From positions 1 to 41,114 of the forward strand of contig CAMWLS010000020.1 of assembly GCA_947175205.1 (NCBI GenBank): 41,114 nt of DNA, read 5' to 3'. The notes below the pieces were generated by a model, which was given only the letters and a program-made list of their open reading frames with translations, searched no databases and was not told where the DNA came from. The position numbers were made by a program, and so were the translations under genes. Positions 15,493-24,501 of the stretch are shown here, one piece after another (positions within the stretch are counted from its first letter, which is position 1; each line of letters opens with the position of its first letter). Source of the DNA: an uncultured Porphyromonadaceae bacterium (lineage in GTDB: Bacteria > Bacteroidota > Bacteroidia > Bacteroidales > Muribaculaceae).

Positions 15493-16734
15493 ATGGCAAA
15501 AGTAAAACCCTTCCGCGGTATACGTCCGCCCAAGGAAATGGTGACAGAAGTAGCTTCACGCCCTTATGATGTTCTCAACAGTGAAGAAGCGCGTGCTGAG
15601 GCTGATGGAAATCCCAAGTCCCTGTACCATATTATCAAACCGGAAATAGACTTTGAACCGGGAACAGATGAGCATCATCCCAAGGTTTATGATCGCGCCG
15701 TTGAGAACTTCAAGGCTTTCCGTGATAACGGTTGGCTGGTTCAGGATGACAAGGAACATTATTATATTTATGCACAGACCATGAACGGGCGCACACAGTA
15801 CGGCATAGTAGTTGCCGCTAATGTGGATGACTATATGGAGGGCCGCATAAAGAAACATGAACTCACCCGCAGGGATAAAGAAGAAGACCGCATGAAGCAT
15901 GTGCGCATTAACAGCGCAAACATTGAACCGGTTTTCTTTGCATTCCCTGATAACGAGAAACTGGAGGAAATCATCCGTACTGTAACGGCCGGCGAGCCTG
16001 AATATGATTTTACCGCTCCTGACGGATTTGGACATCATTTCTGGGTGGTGGAAGATGATAAGATGATAGCTGACATTACTGCCGCCTTTGACAAGATACC
16101 CTATCTTTATATAGCTGACGGACATCACCGTACCGCTGCGGCCGCTCTGGTGGGTAATGAAAGGGCGCGTCTGAATCCTGACCATAAGGGTGACGAGGAG
16201 TATAATTACTTCCTGGCAGTGGCATTCCCTGCGTCACATCTTAAGATTATTGATTATAACCGCCTTGTTAAGGACCTTAACGGCCTTTCACCTGCAGAAT
16301 TCCTGGAAAAGCTGGAATACAACTTTATAGTAACGGATATGGGAACTGAAGAATATGCTCCTGAGAAGCTGCATAATTTCAGTCTATATCTTGCCGGTCA
16401 CTGGTATTCGCTTACCGCACGCGAAGGAACATATAATGATTCTGACCCCATAGGAGTGCTGGATGTTACTATATCATCTGATTTGATACTCCGTGACTTG
16501 CTCGGTATTCATGATTTACGCTCAGACAAGCGCGTTGACTTTGTGGGTGGCATCCGTGGTCTGGGAGAACTCAAGCGCAGGGTTGATTCAGGAGAGATGG
16601 CAGCCGCTCTCGCTCTTTTCCCCGTCAGCATGGAACAGCTGATGAACATAGCTGATACGGGCAACATCATGCCTCCTAAAACCACCTGGTTTGAGCCCAA
16701 ACTCCGCTCCGGTCTTATAATTCATGAATTTTAG
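15493..16734 (+). CDS. DUF1015 (SerK-like) family protein
   Basis: A 413-residue cytoplasmic protein of the DUF1015 family. Signature segments are VKPFRGIRPP near the start, SRPYDVLNSEEAR (about 22-34), GRIKKHELTRRDKEEDRMKH (about 117-136) and ADGHHRTAAA (about 208-217). An archaeal member, SerK, is an ADP-dependent free-serine kinase that makes phosphoserine, so kinase activity on serine is a reasonable hypothesis but unproven for bacterial forms. In many Bacteroidetes this family lies near serA/serC, as I recall; here it follows purA by 21 bases. Downstream is a strong bidirectional terminator. Confidence 0.88.
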   Translation: MAKVKPFRGIRPPKEMVTEVASRPYDVLNSEEARAEADGNPKSLYHIIKPEIDFEPGTDEHHPKVYDRAVENFKAFRDNGWLVQDDKEHYYIYAQTMNGRTQYGIVVAANVDDYMEGRIKKHELTRRDKEEDRMKHVRINSANIEPVFFAFPDNEKLEEIIRTVTAGEPEYDFTAPDGFGHHFWVVEDDKMIADITAAFDKIPYLYIADGHHRTAAAALVGNERARLNPDHKGDEEYNYFLAVAFPASHLKIIDYNRLVKDLNGLSPAEFLEKLEYNFIVTDMGTEEYAPEKLHNFSLYLAGHWYSLTAREGTYNDSDPIGVLDVTISSDLILRDLLGIHDLRSDKRVDFVGGIRGLGELKRRVDSGEMAAALALFPVSMEQLMNIADTGNIMPPKTTWFEPKLRSGLIIHEF

Positions 16735-16740
16735 TCCTCC

Positions 16741-16860
16741 GTTCCCAAATACGTGAACAGAGTGTAACAGATTCTTAGAAAAGATACCTATAGAAAAAAT
16801 CCGAGGTCATTGCTGGCCCCGGATTTTTTAGTGTGTGTAGAGTTCCATACATTTGGGAAC
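16741..16860. repeat. 10-bp inverted repeat flanking the terminator region
   Basis: GTTCCCAAAT (16741-16750) and ATTTGGGAAC (16851-16860) are perfect reverse complements that bracket about 100 bases containing the terminator. The left copy begins six bases after the DUF1015 stop. There are no evident target-site duplications, so it does not look like a mobile element. Confidence 0.6.
16794..16829. terminator. Bidirectional terminator between DUF1015 and the RND operon
   Basis: AAAAAATCCG (16794-16803) pairs with CGGATTTTTT (16820-16829), extended by GG (16805-16806) opposite CC. The A run and T run make it suitable for terminating transcription in both directions between these convergent transcription units. 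Confidence 0.88.
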
Positions 16861-16912
16861 TATGGGGTGAGGGAACATTTATATAGATAGCTTAATATTT
16901 CTAAAACTAATA

Positions 16913-19900
16913 TTATATCCCGTCATCGGGTGATGTGGTGTTAGTGTCCTGGCCTGATGGCTTGGTTGCTCCGGCAAAAATCTTGGAGAGATATTTCTCC
17001 TGGAAGTGTTGCAGAAGTTCCCAGAAGTTGGGGACAAAGAGTGTTCCCAGAACTGCGTTAACCGCCATACCGAATACCACGGCTGTTCCCAGGGCAATAC
17101 GGCTATTGGCACCCGCTCCGGTTGCAAACAGCATGGGCATCACACCAAAGACAAAAGCCAGGGCGGTCATAAGAATAGGCCTCAGACGTACCTTGCCGGC
17201 ATCCATGGCCGCTTGTCTTATGGGTAAGCCGGCCTTACGGTAATCCATGGCATATTCCACAATAAGTATTGCGTTCTTGGCAGCCATTCCCAGGAGCAAT
17301 ATAATACCTATCTGCGTATATATGTTCACGTTCTGACTCATGAACAGACAGCCTATAACAGTTCCCAGAATAGCCGTAGGGGTAGTAATGATTACAGCAA
17401 TGGGGTCAGTCCACGATTCATATTGCGCAGCCAGTACCAGAATGGTAATTATGATGGCAAACAGCAGGACTGAGGTTATTGTGGTTGTTGCTGAGGTCTC
17501 CTGATAAGATTCACCGGTCCAGGCATATGAGTACTGATTACCCAGGGCTTCTTTAACTACATCCTCCATTATGGCTATACCTTCAGACGAACTTACGTTC
17601 TTGGCAGTTGTAGCGGTAAGTGAGGCGGTGTTGTACATGTTATATCTGGCAACTGTAGCCTGCCCCATAACCGGTTCTACTGTAGCAAATGCGGCAAACG
17701 GAACCATCTTGTCCTCATTATTGCGGACTGTAAGATTTAGTACATCCTGTGGGTTACGACGCGCTGAGCCTTTTGCCTTCACGTTAACCTGATATACTCT
17801 GCCAAACTCAACAAAGTCATTAACATATGCACCGCCCATGTAGGCTGAGAGGGTTGAATACACTGACTCCAGCGTCAGGTTATACAGTTTCACACGGTCA
17901 CGGTTAATCTTAACGGTGTACTGCGGGACCTCGCCCTCGTACATGGAAGTCACACTCTTAATTTTTGGATTCTTAAGAGCTGTTTCCTGAACTTTAGCAA
18001 GGGCCTCCTTCATCTGTGCGGCTCCGAGATTATTAATGTCCAGTAGCTGCATTTCAAGTCCTGAACTGCTTCCAAGACCGGGAATGGCAGGAGGATTTAC
18101 TGAGAACACTATTGCTTCCTGTATGTCAGCAGTAAGCTCATTCACCTTGTCCATTATGGCAGTTGCATCCTGACCCTTACCTTTTCTCTCACTCCAGGGT
18201 TTCAGAACCACAAAGAAAGAACCAACATTGCTTGTGTTGCCGCCTCCTATAAATGAGTTTCCGGCAACAGATATCACATCCTTTACTTCCGGGATAGTCA
18301 GTATATCCTTGGTTATTCGGCTCATCACGCTGTCAGTACGTTCAAGAGATGCACCGGTGGGCAGCTGTACTGAGGTCATGAAATAACCGTTGTCTTCTTC
18401 TGGGATATAACTTGTGGGCAATTTTACAAAGCCCCATATAGCCACAGCAATTATGGCGCCGAAAATTGTAAAGGCCAGCATGGGGTGCTTCAACATTCTT
18501 CCCACAACGCCGCTATAAGCGTTCAGAGTGCCGTTAAACGCCTTGTTAAACCATCTGTACACAAAGAACTTAGCGGGTTTACGCGGTCTCAGGAAGAGTG
18601 CACACATGGCCGGAGTGAAAGTCAGCGCGTTGAAGCCAGAGAAGGCAGTGGAGACTGCAATGGTGAGTGCAAACTGTTTGTAAAGTTGACCTGTAATTCC
18701 TGAAATGAAGGCGGTGGGAATGAATACGGAGAGTAATACCAGCACTTCTCCTACCACCGGGCCCTGAAGCTCATTCATGGCCTTCTCTGCGGCCTGGCGC
18801 GGAGTCAGTTTGCCCTGGTCCAACAAGCGGGCACAGTCTTCCACCACCACTATGGCGTCATCCACCACTATTGCTATGGCAAGGACAAGACCAAACAGCG
18901 TCAGGGTGTTTATAGTGAAGCCCAGCAGCTTCATGACGGCAAAAGTGGCAATCAGAGAAACGGGAATGGTAAGCATAGGGATTACCACGGCGCGCCAGTT
19001 TTGCAGGAACAGCAGTATCACCAGCATTACAATAAGAGTGGTTTCGGCAAACGTCATCAGAACCTCGTCAATGGACGCATTTACCACGTCTGTGGTATTG
19101 AGGATAACGTTATAGTGTATGCCTTTAGGGAAATATTGTTGGAGCTGTTCAAGACGTGCCTCGCAGGCCTTTGCCACGTCAAGGGCGTTAGCACCCGGGA
19201 GTTGGCTTATACCTATAAGTCCGGCGGGAACTCCGCTGACAGATGACTGCATGGAGTAAGTCTGACTGCCTAATTCAACATCTGCAACATCCTGCAGGCG
19301 GAGCATGGCTCCGCTGGGTTCAGTACGTAAAATTATGTTTCCAAACTCCTCCGGTGTGATAAGACGACCACGAGCGGTGAGGGTGTACTGGAACTGCTGG
19401 TCAGCAGGCACGGGTGATTCACCGGTGGAACCGGCGGAGACCTCCATGTTCTGGCTTTGAATCATGGACATTACATCAGCCGGTGTAAGGCCGCGGACAC
19501 GCATCTCATCAGGTTTGAGCCAGATACGCATGCTGTACTCACCGGCGCCAAATGCCTGCACACCTCCCACACCATCTATACGTGAGAGCTCATCCACAAC
19601 ATTAAGCTTGGCGTAATTCGTGAGATATAAGGCATCATAGCGCTCACGGTCATCAGTCTGGAGTGCCACAAACATGAGCATGTTAGAGGCCTGTGAGGTA
19701 ACGCTTACGCCCTGTTCTTTTACTGCAGTTGGCAACTGAGCCTCAGCCAGAGCCACACGGTTCTGTACCTTAACGGTGGCCATATCCAGGTCTGTTCCCA
19801 CCTCAAAAGTGATGGTAAGGTTGTATGAGCCGTCTGAATTTGAGTCAGAGCTCATATACATCATTCCTTCCACGCCGTTTACCTGCTCTTCAATGGGTAC

Positions 19901-20089
19901 GCCCACGGTTTCAGCCACGGTCTGAGCGTCAGCGCCGGGATATGAGGCCGTCACCATTACAGTGGGTGGAGTAATGTCAGGGTATTGAGCCAGTGGGAGA
20001 GTCTTGACGGTTATCACTCCCACTATAATCATGAGTATGGCTAAGACAGTGGCAAAAATGGGCCTGTCTATAAAGAACTTTGAAAACAT
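16913..20089 (-). CDS. RND efflux pump inner-membrane permease (HAE1, AcrB-like)
   Basis: A 1058-residue proton-driven multidrug exporter subunit. The N-terminus FSKFFIDRPIFATVLAILM is typical of the HAE1 group. Twelve helices in two repeated halves with two large periplasmic loops are apparent. The proton-relay pair is D410-D411 in LAIAIVVDDAIVVVED, equivalent to AcrB D407/D408, and the helix-10 lysine lies in GMAAKNAILIVEYA. It is the last gene of the operon, 21 bases after the adaptor gene. Length and motifs show no damage. Hydrophobic-drug or bile-type substrates are likely by family; specificity cannot be read from sequence. Confidence 0.97.
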   Translation of the reverse strand: MFSKFFIDRPIFATVLAILMIIVGVITVKTLPLAQYPDITPPTVMVTASYPGADAQTVAETVGVPIEEQVNGVEGMMYMSSDSNSDGSYNLTITFEVGTDLDMATVKVQNRVALAEAQLPTAVKEQGVSVTSQASNMLMFVALQTDDRERYDALYLTNYAKLNVVDELSRIDGVGGVQAFGAGEYSMRIWLKPDEMRVRGLTPADVMSMIQSQNMEVSAGSTGESPVPADQQFQYTLTARGRLITPEEFGNIILRTEPSGAMLRLQDVADVELGSQTYSMQSSVSGVPAGLIGISQLPGANALDVAKACEARLEQLQQYFPKGIHYNVILNTTDVVNASIDEVLMTFAETTLIVMLVILLFLQNWRAVVIPMLTIPVSLIATFAVMKLLGFTINTLTLFGLVLAIAIVVDDAIVVVEDCARLLDQGKLTPRQAAEKAMNELQGPVVGEVLVLLSVFIPTAFISGITGQLYKQFALTIAVSTAFSGFNALTFTPAMCALFLRPRKPAKFFVYRWFNKAFNGTLNAYSGVVGRMLKHPMLAFTIFGAIIAVAIWGFVKLPTSYIPEEDNGYFMTSVQLPTGASLERTDSVMSRITKDILTIPEVKDVISVAGNSFIGGGNTSNVGSFFVVLKPWSERKGKGQDATAIMDKVNELTADIQEAIVFSVNPPAIPGLGSSSGLEMQLLDINNLGAAQMKEALAKVQETALKNPKIKSVTSMYEGEVPQYTVKINRDRVKLYNLTLESVYSTLSAYMGGAYVNDFVEFGRVYQVNVKAKGSARRNPQDVLNLTVRNNEDKMVPFAAFATVEPVMGQATVARYNMYNTASLTATTAKNVSSSEGIAIMEDVVKEALGNQYSYAWTGESYQETSATTTITSVLLFAIIITILVLAAQYESWTDPIAVIITTPTAILGTVIGCLFMSQNVNIYTQIGIILLLGMAAKNAILIVEYAMDYRKAGLPIRQAAMDAGKVRLRPILMTALAFVFGVMPMLFATGAGANSRIALGTAVVFGMAVNAVLGTLFVPNFWELLQHFQEKYLSKIFAGATKPSGQDTNTTSPDDGI

Positions 20090-20110
20090 AATGCGCGAGG
20101 TTAAGAGTCT

Positions 20111-21238
20111 TTATTCCATTTTTGGTTTCACTGTCATGCCATCACGTACTTTCTGTATGGCCTCTGTCACATATCTGTCACCGGCTTTAAGTCCCTTGGT
20201 TATTATGCGGCGTGTACCCACGGTCTGACCCACTTCTACAGGCGTATAGACCACTTGATTGTCTGAATTGACCACAAAGACATAACTGCCTAACTGGTCT
20301 GAACCAATAGCGCTGCTATTGACCAGGATGGCCTGAGGCTCAAATCCAAAAGGGAGGTCAACACTTGCAAACATGCCATCTTTAAGCTCTCCATATTCAT
20401 TTTTTACATGCGCCTCAAGGTTCATGGTGCCGGTGGACAGATCCACGTTAGGCGCCATATATGTCAGATTACAGGTGTAAGAATGGGGGAGATTGTCAGA
20501 GAAATGAATAGGCATCTTAGTAAAGTCTATTCTCTGCTTCATTATACTGTCATTAAGCATGGTGATGTATCTGCTGTCCTCAATGGCGAAATGAGCAATC
20601 ATATAAGCATCATCATATAAGGTCCCCAGTCGTACCGGAGAGGCAGAGCCATTGAGGAACGAGCCCACACTGAGAGCATTAGATGTCATATGCCCGTCAA
20701 AGGGAGCACGTACAGTGCAATACCCCAGCTGGGTGGAGGCTGTAGACACAGCTGCCTGAGCCTGGCGTACAGCAGCCTCAGATGACTCTAAAGCGCTTCT
20801 TGCCTGTAACAGTTCATCACGGCTTACAGCTTCTGTTGCAAAAGCACGTTCCACGGCTGCCGCGTGGCTGCGGTTGTAGTCAAGTTCTGCTTTAGCAGTG
20901 GCCAGACGTGACTGCGCTTCCTTGAGAGCATCAGCATAAGGGCTGGCATCAATTTCATAGAGCAATTGTCCCTCGTGGACGTAATCTCCGCCAGAGTAGT
21001 TTACGCTTTTCAAATATCCGTCAACGCGGGCCATAAGGTCCACGGTCTTATCAGCCGCAATGTAGCCCGGATAAGTCTTGTATAATACCACAGAGTCTAT
21101 CACAGGAGTGGCCACTGTAACTTCCATCACTTCCTCTGTCTTTTCTTCAGTATGGCCGGATTTACAAGCAGTAAAGAGGGTCAGCGCGCTTACCGCAAAC
21201 ATGGCGGTGGTCTTATTCATTTTCATATATGGGGTCAT
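20111..21238 (-). CDS. RND efflux periplasmic adaptor (AcrA-like membrane fusion protein)
   Basis: A 375-residue lipoprotein: the signal sequence ends in SALTLFTAC (lipobox cysteine about residue 25). It then shows the membrane-fusion layout with a biotinyl-lipoyl half (GYIAADKTVDLMARVDGYLKSV), a helical hairpin (about 95-155, rich in Ala, Arg and Glu), the second lipoyl half (RAPFDGHMT) and a beta-barrel. It bridges the inner-membrane pump and the outer-membrane channel. Its start overlaps the stop of the channel gene in an ATGA (21235-21238), supporting this start and coupled translation. Confidence 0.96.
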   Translation of the reverse strand: MTPYMKMNKTTAMFAVSALTLFTACKSGHTEEKTEEVMEVTVATPVIDSVVLYKTYPGYIAADKTVDLMARVDGYLKSVNYSGGDYVHEGQLLYEIDASPYADALKEAQSRLATAKAELDYNRSHAAAVERAFATEAVSRDELLQARSALESSEAAVRQAQAAVSTASTQLGYCTVRAPFDGHMTSNALSVGSFLNGSASPVRLGTLYDDAYMIAHFAIEDSRYITMLNDSIMKQRIDFTKMPIHFSDNLPHSYTCNLTYMAPNVDLSTGTMNLEAHVKNEYGELKDGMFASVDLPFGFEPQAILVNSSAIGSDQLGSYVFVVNSDNQVVYTPVEVGQTVGTRRIITKGLKAGDRYVTEAIQKVRDGMTVKPKME

Positions 21239-22749
21239 CTTAACGTTTTCTGTACATATTCATCTGTCTGCCAGCTGCCACCCAGGGCTTTATAAAGTGT
21301 CACCAGGGATATCAAGGCATCTCCGCGGGCTGCAATGTTATTGTTTTGAGCTTCCAGCATATTCACCATGGCCTGAGCTACGTCTGTAAATGATGACAGA
21401 CCGCTTCGGTAGAGTGATATGGCTTTATCTTCTGCCTCACTGCTCCACTTCATAACTTCTTCCAGGGCCTGGATATGCCTTAGAGAGTTGATATAGGTGG
21501 ACATGGCATTATCAGTCTCCTGAACGGCATTCATGACCGTTAAGTTATATGAGTCTATGCTGTTCTCAAGTTCAAGGCGTTGCTGTTCAACATTGTATTT
21601 TCTTCCAAGTCCGTCAAATACTGTCCAAGACAGGGTGGGGGCTATGGAGTAAGTGTAGCTGTTTCCCTTAAACATGTCCTCCAGGTTTCGGGCTGAGGTG
21701 CCTATGGAGCCCTCAATGGTAAGAGAGGGCAGGTATTCCTTTCTGGCAATACCTAATGCTGCCGCTGCGGCATCAACCTTATCTCTGGCCTCAATAAGAT
21801 CCGGTCTTCGTGAGAGAAGATCCATGGGGAGACCTGTATAAATATGATACTCAAGTTCCGGCATGGGTTTGGGCTCCTTTAGGAGTGAATAGAAATTGGC
21901 GGGATATTCTCCCATAAGTACTGCTAAAGAGTTAATCCCCGTATGAATGGAATTTTCAAGCATGGGAATGGATGCAACAGTTGAATAATATACAGTGGAA
22001 GCCTGTGATACATCCAGCATGGATGCAAGGCCTGCAGCATATCTGTCACGTGCTATATTTAGAACGGTCAGCTGTCTCTCAGCATGCTTACGTGCTACGG
22101 TGAGTTCTGCCTGCCACATTCTGATTTGGAAATATGTCTCAGCTATCTGTGCTCTCAGCGATACCATGATACCTGTATATTCTGCTCTTGAGGCGCGATA
22201 ATTGGCTTTACTCTGTTTAACCTTAGAGCTGAGTTTCCCAAAGATATCTATTTCCCAGCTCATGTTAGCACCCAGATTCCAACCGCGTGAATATGAAGCC
22301 GGAACGTCACTCCCTTCAAGGGCTCCTGAGGCTCGGGCTCCAGACCAGCCTGCACTTACGTTTACGGTGGGATAATAAGCGGCCCGTGCGCTGCCAATAC
22401 CCGCCTTGGCAATCTGCATCCTCCTTATGGCCATGGAAATGTCATAGTTGTTACTTACTCCAATATCAAGCAGTGAATCCAGCAGGGGGTCTTTAAATAC
22501 CTTCCACCAGCTTGTGTTGAGCAGTTCATCTTCAATGAAGTGCCCGTCACTCAGCCAGACCTGTTGTATGGGTTCATGAAGGTATGCAGTATCAGCAGAG
22601 CGTCCGCCAATGGTGTGATGGGACAGGGGTTCTATCTCCGGTACCGGTAATTTATCCTGAGTCTGAGCCGCTATATTCCCACTCATAAATATACATGATG
22701 AAATAACGGCGCTCAGTTGTAGAAGGCGTATGCGAGACATGTAAGTCAT
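21235..22749 (-). CDS. RND efflux outer-membrane channel (TolC/OprM/NodT family)
   Basis: A 504-residue outer-membrane factor with two repeated OEP halves: long amphipathic helices such as IGSARAAYYPTVNVSAGWSG and ALGIARKEYLPSLTIEGSIG, and the conserved LLSRRPDLIEARDKVDAA segment. The N-terminal signal sequence can be read as a lipoprotein (ISSC, cysteine at 19) or as a type I signal cleaved near AAQT, so lipidation is uncertain. It is the first gene of this operon; many RND operons place the channel last. No TetR or MarR regulator is adjacent. I found no full consensus promoter, only a weak TACATTTA on the minus strand upstream. Confidence 0.95.
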   Translation of the reverse strand: MTYMSRIRLLQLSAVISSCIFMSGNIAAQTQDKLPVPEIEPLSHHTIGGRSADTAYLHEPIQQVWLSDGHFIEDELLNTSWWKVFKDPLLDSLLDIGVSNNYDISMAIRRMQIAKAGIGSARAAYYPTVNVSAGWSGARASGALEGSDVPASYSRGWNLGANMSWEIDIFGKLSSKVKQSKANYRASRAEYTGIMVSLRAQIAETYFQIRMWQAELTVARKHAERQLTVLNIARDRYAAGLASMLDVSQASTVYYSTVASIPMLENSIHTGINSLAVLMGEYPANFYSLLKEPKPMPELEYHIYTGLPMDLLSRRPDLIEARDKVDAAAAALGIARKEYLPSLTIEGSIGTSARNLEDMFKGNSYTYSIAPTLSWTVFDGLGRKYNVEQQRLELENSIDSYNLTVMNAVQETDNAMSTYINSLRHIQALEEVMKWSSEAEDKAISLYRSGLSSFTDVAQAMVNMLEAQNNNIAARGDALISLVTLYKALGGSWQTDEYVQKTLR

Positions 22750-22875
22750 GTGATGAAATTAAATGTATAAAGAGTTATGGGTACTTAATTAACATTTTCA
22801 GTTAGAATTCCGTTTACAGAGAGAAAATTAATTTAACACTCATTAACTCTGATGGTATCATATGACTTACTGCAC

Positions 22876-22906
22876 TTGCTTAATAAATTCAGAATAGCTA
22901 CCTTTG
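22876..22906 (+). promoter_or_regulatory. Promoter of the FadL-like gene
   Basis: CTTG (TTG at 22876-22878), 20 bases, then TACCTTTG (22899-22906), matching the Bacteroidetes consensus with a slightly weak -33 box. The leader would be about 25 bases. The rest of the 185-base divergent region is AT-rich with no other clear signal. Confidence 0.65.
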
Positions 22907-22934
22907 CGGCATTGCCAATTTATACATTTTTAAG

Positions 22935-24248
22935 ATGAAAAAGATTTTAACAGCCGCATTAATAGTTGCGGCATCAGCCCAGGCCTTTGCTGAAGGGTAT
23001 CAGGTGAATACGTTAAGTGCCCGTCAGAATGGTATGGGACACACAGGAACCGCACTTAAGCTGGGCGCAGAGAGTCAGATTTTTAATCCGGGTGCGCTTG
23101 GATTTTTAGATAAGAATCTGGAGTTTAAAGGGTCCGTTACTGGAATCTTTGCTACGGCTTCTGCCACCCATGAAGGCATAACTTATAAAACCAATAATAC
23201 CGCCTCTACCCCCATGTCCATTAATCTGGGTATGAGCGTATATGATAATTTAAAGGTGGGAGTTTCTTTTTATACACCATATGGAAGCGGGATACGCTGG
23301 GGTGAAGAATGGCCGGGAGCTGTCCTTAATGAGAGTGTGACTCTGAAAGCATTTACCCTGCAACCTACAGTGGCATGGCGAATACTTCCCAATCTGTCAG
23401 TGGGTGCAGGTGCCATGATAACGTGGGGAACAGTTAATCTTGACAAGGGACTTGTGCCTGCCTCAAGTTTCAATTATTTATTAAGTCAGATGGGTATCCC
23501 GGCCTCCTATGCATGTCCTCCTGCCTCTATTAATCTAAACGGTAGAAGTTCAGTTACTGCCGGTATAAATGTGGGTGTGTTATGGGATATAACAGACAGC
23601 TGGAGTGTGGGCTTCTCCTTCCGCCAGATGATGAAACTGAATGTTAAGAGTGGTATTGCTTCACTTTCTTATGCTGATGAGATGTCTCAACAGATATTGC
23701 AGCAGACGCTGGGAGTGCTGAATCAGTCAGATTTCTCAGCTTCAATGCCTGCTCCTGCCGTGTACAATCTTGGTTTAAGTTATAAACCTCTTAAAAAGTT
23801 AACTCTTGCCTTTGATGCTCAGCTGACAGGCTGGAAAACATATAAGAGTCTTGATATAGAATTCCTTAATCCGCAGCTTTCAGGTTTTAATCAGAATCTT
23901 CCCAAGAATTATAAGAACTCATGGACATTCCACTTAGGTGCTGAATATAATCTTACTGAGCGTTTTGATATAAGAGCGGGGTTAATGGTGGATACCACTC
24001 CGGTAAATATGAGACATTATAATCCTGAGACGCCCGGTGCTACAAAAATTGAGCCTGCGGTTGGCTTCTCATTCAGTCCGGTTAAGAACTTCAGTATAGA
24101 CGCGTCATTATTATATGTGGCCGGTTTAAAACGTGATAATGCGTCGTGTTCTTATGAAGATGTTCTGACAGGTCATGAGAATGTCTTTACAGCTGACTAT
24201 AAGGTACATGCTATTAATCCGGCAATAGGTGTAACCTTCTCTTTCTAA
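22935..24248 (+). CDS. OmpP1/FadL family outer-membrane transport protein
   Basis: A 437-residue outer-membrane beta-barrel. The signal peptide is MKKILTAALIVAASAQAFA, cleaved before EGYQ. The N-terminal hatch contains the family pattern LSARQNGMGHTGTALKLGAES followed by FNPGALGFL. FadL-type proteins take up long-chain fatty acids or other hydrophobic compounds by lateral diffusion; the substrate here is not predictable. The C-terminus ends in a phenylalanine (GVTFSF), the usual barrel-assembly signal. The gene stands alone, with its own promoter and a downstream terminator. Confidence 0.93.
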   Translation: MKKILTAALIVAASAQAFAEGYQVNTLSARQNGMGHTGTALKLGAESQIFNPGALGFLDKNLEFKGSVTGIFATASATHEGITYKTNNTASTPMSINLGMSVYDNLKVGVSFYTPYGSGIRWGEEWPGAVLNESVTLKAFTLQPTVAWRILPNLSVGAGAMITWGTVNLDKGLVPASSFNYLLSQMGIPASYACPPASINLNGRSSVTAGINVGVLWDITDSWSVGFSFRQMMKLNVKSGIASLSYADEMSQQILQQTLGVLNQSDFSASMPAPAVYNLGLSYKPLKKLTLAFDAQLTGWKTYKSLDIEFLNPQLSGFNQNLPKNYKNSWTFHLGAEYNLTERFDIRAGLMVDTTPVNMRHYNPETPGATKIEPAVGFSFSPVKNFSIDASLLYVAGLKRDNASCSYEDVLTGHENVFTADYKVHAINPAIGVTFSF

Positions 24249-24318
24249 AGCTGAGCAGTAATATAATTAACCGGGAAAGCGATTACACATTTCTGTTTAA
24301 CTTTTTTTAAGTAATAAA

Positions 24319-24359
24319 GGCGGTAACTCCATCGTGATTGTTGGCAGTTGCCGTCTTTT
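24319..24359 (+). terminator. Terminator after the FadL-like gene
   Basis: GGCGGTAACT (24319-24328) pairs with AGTTGCCGTC (24346-24355), with two G-T pairs and an extension of CC opposite GG, followed by TTTT. It fits a rho-independent terminator for the porin gene 70 bases upstream. Confidence 0.7.
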
Positions 24360-24445
24360 CTATGTTTTGTGCATTAACATTATGACTTGAAAATAAGAAT
24401 ATCAGAGACGTAAACGGCTGTGTAAGAGTGCTGAGAGGATTATTT

Positions 24446-24476
24446 TTTGTAAAATCTGAGATTTTTCTTACCTTTG
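24446..24476 (+). promoter_or_regulatory. Promoter of the glycogen synthase / phosphorylase operon
   Basis: TTTG (24446-24449), 19 bases, then TACCTTTG (24469-24476): the clearest Bacteroidetes consensus promoter in the window. The predicted leader is about 22 bases. Confidence 0.8.
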
Positions 24477-24501
24477 CGCGTGTTTTCAATAAAATGCTCT
24501 T

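Noticed and set aside
15556-16185. 209-codon open frame antisense to DUF1015
   Set aside because: The plus-strand gene has clear family motifs throughout this stretch, and the antisense product resembles nothing.
16741-16860. Miniature mobile element defined by the 10-bp inverted repeat
   Set aside because: No target-site duplication and no second copy in the window; the interior is a terminator.
24249-24445. Riboswitch upstream of glycogen synthase
   Set aside because: The promoter lies at 24446-24476, leaving only about 22 bases of leader; the upstream hairpin is explained as the porin terminator.
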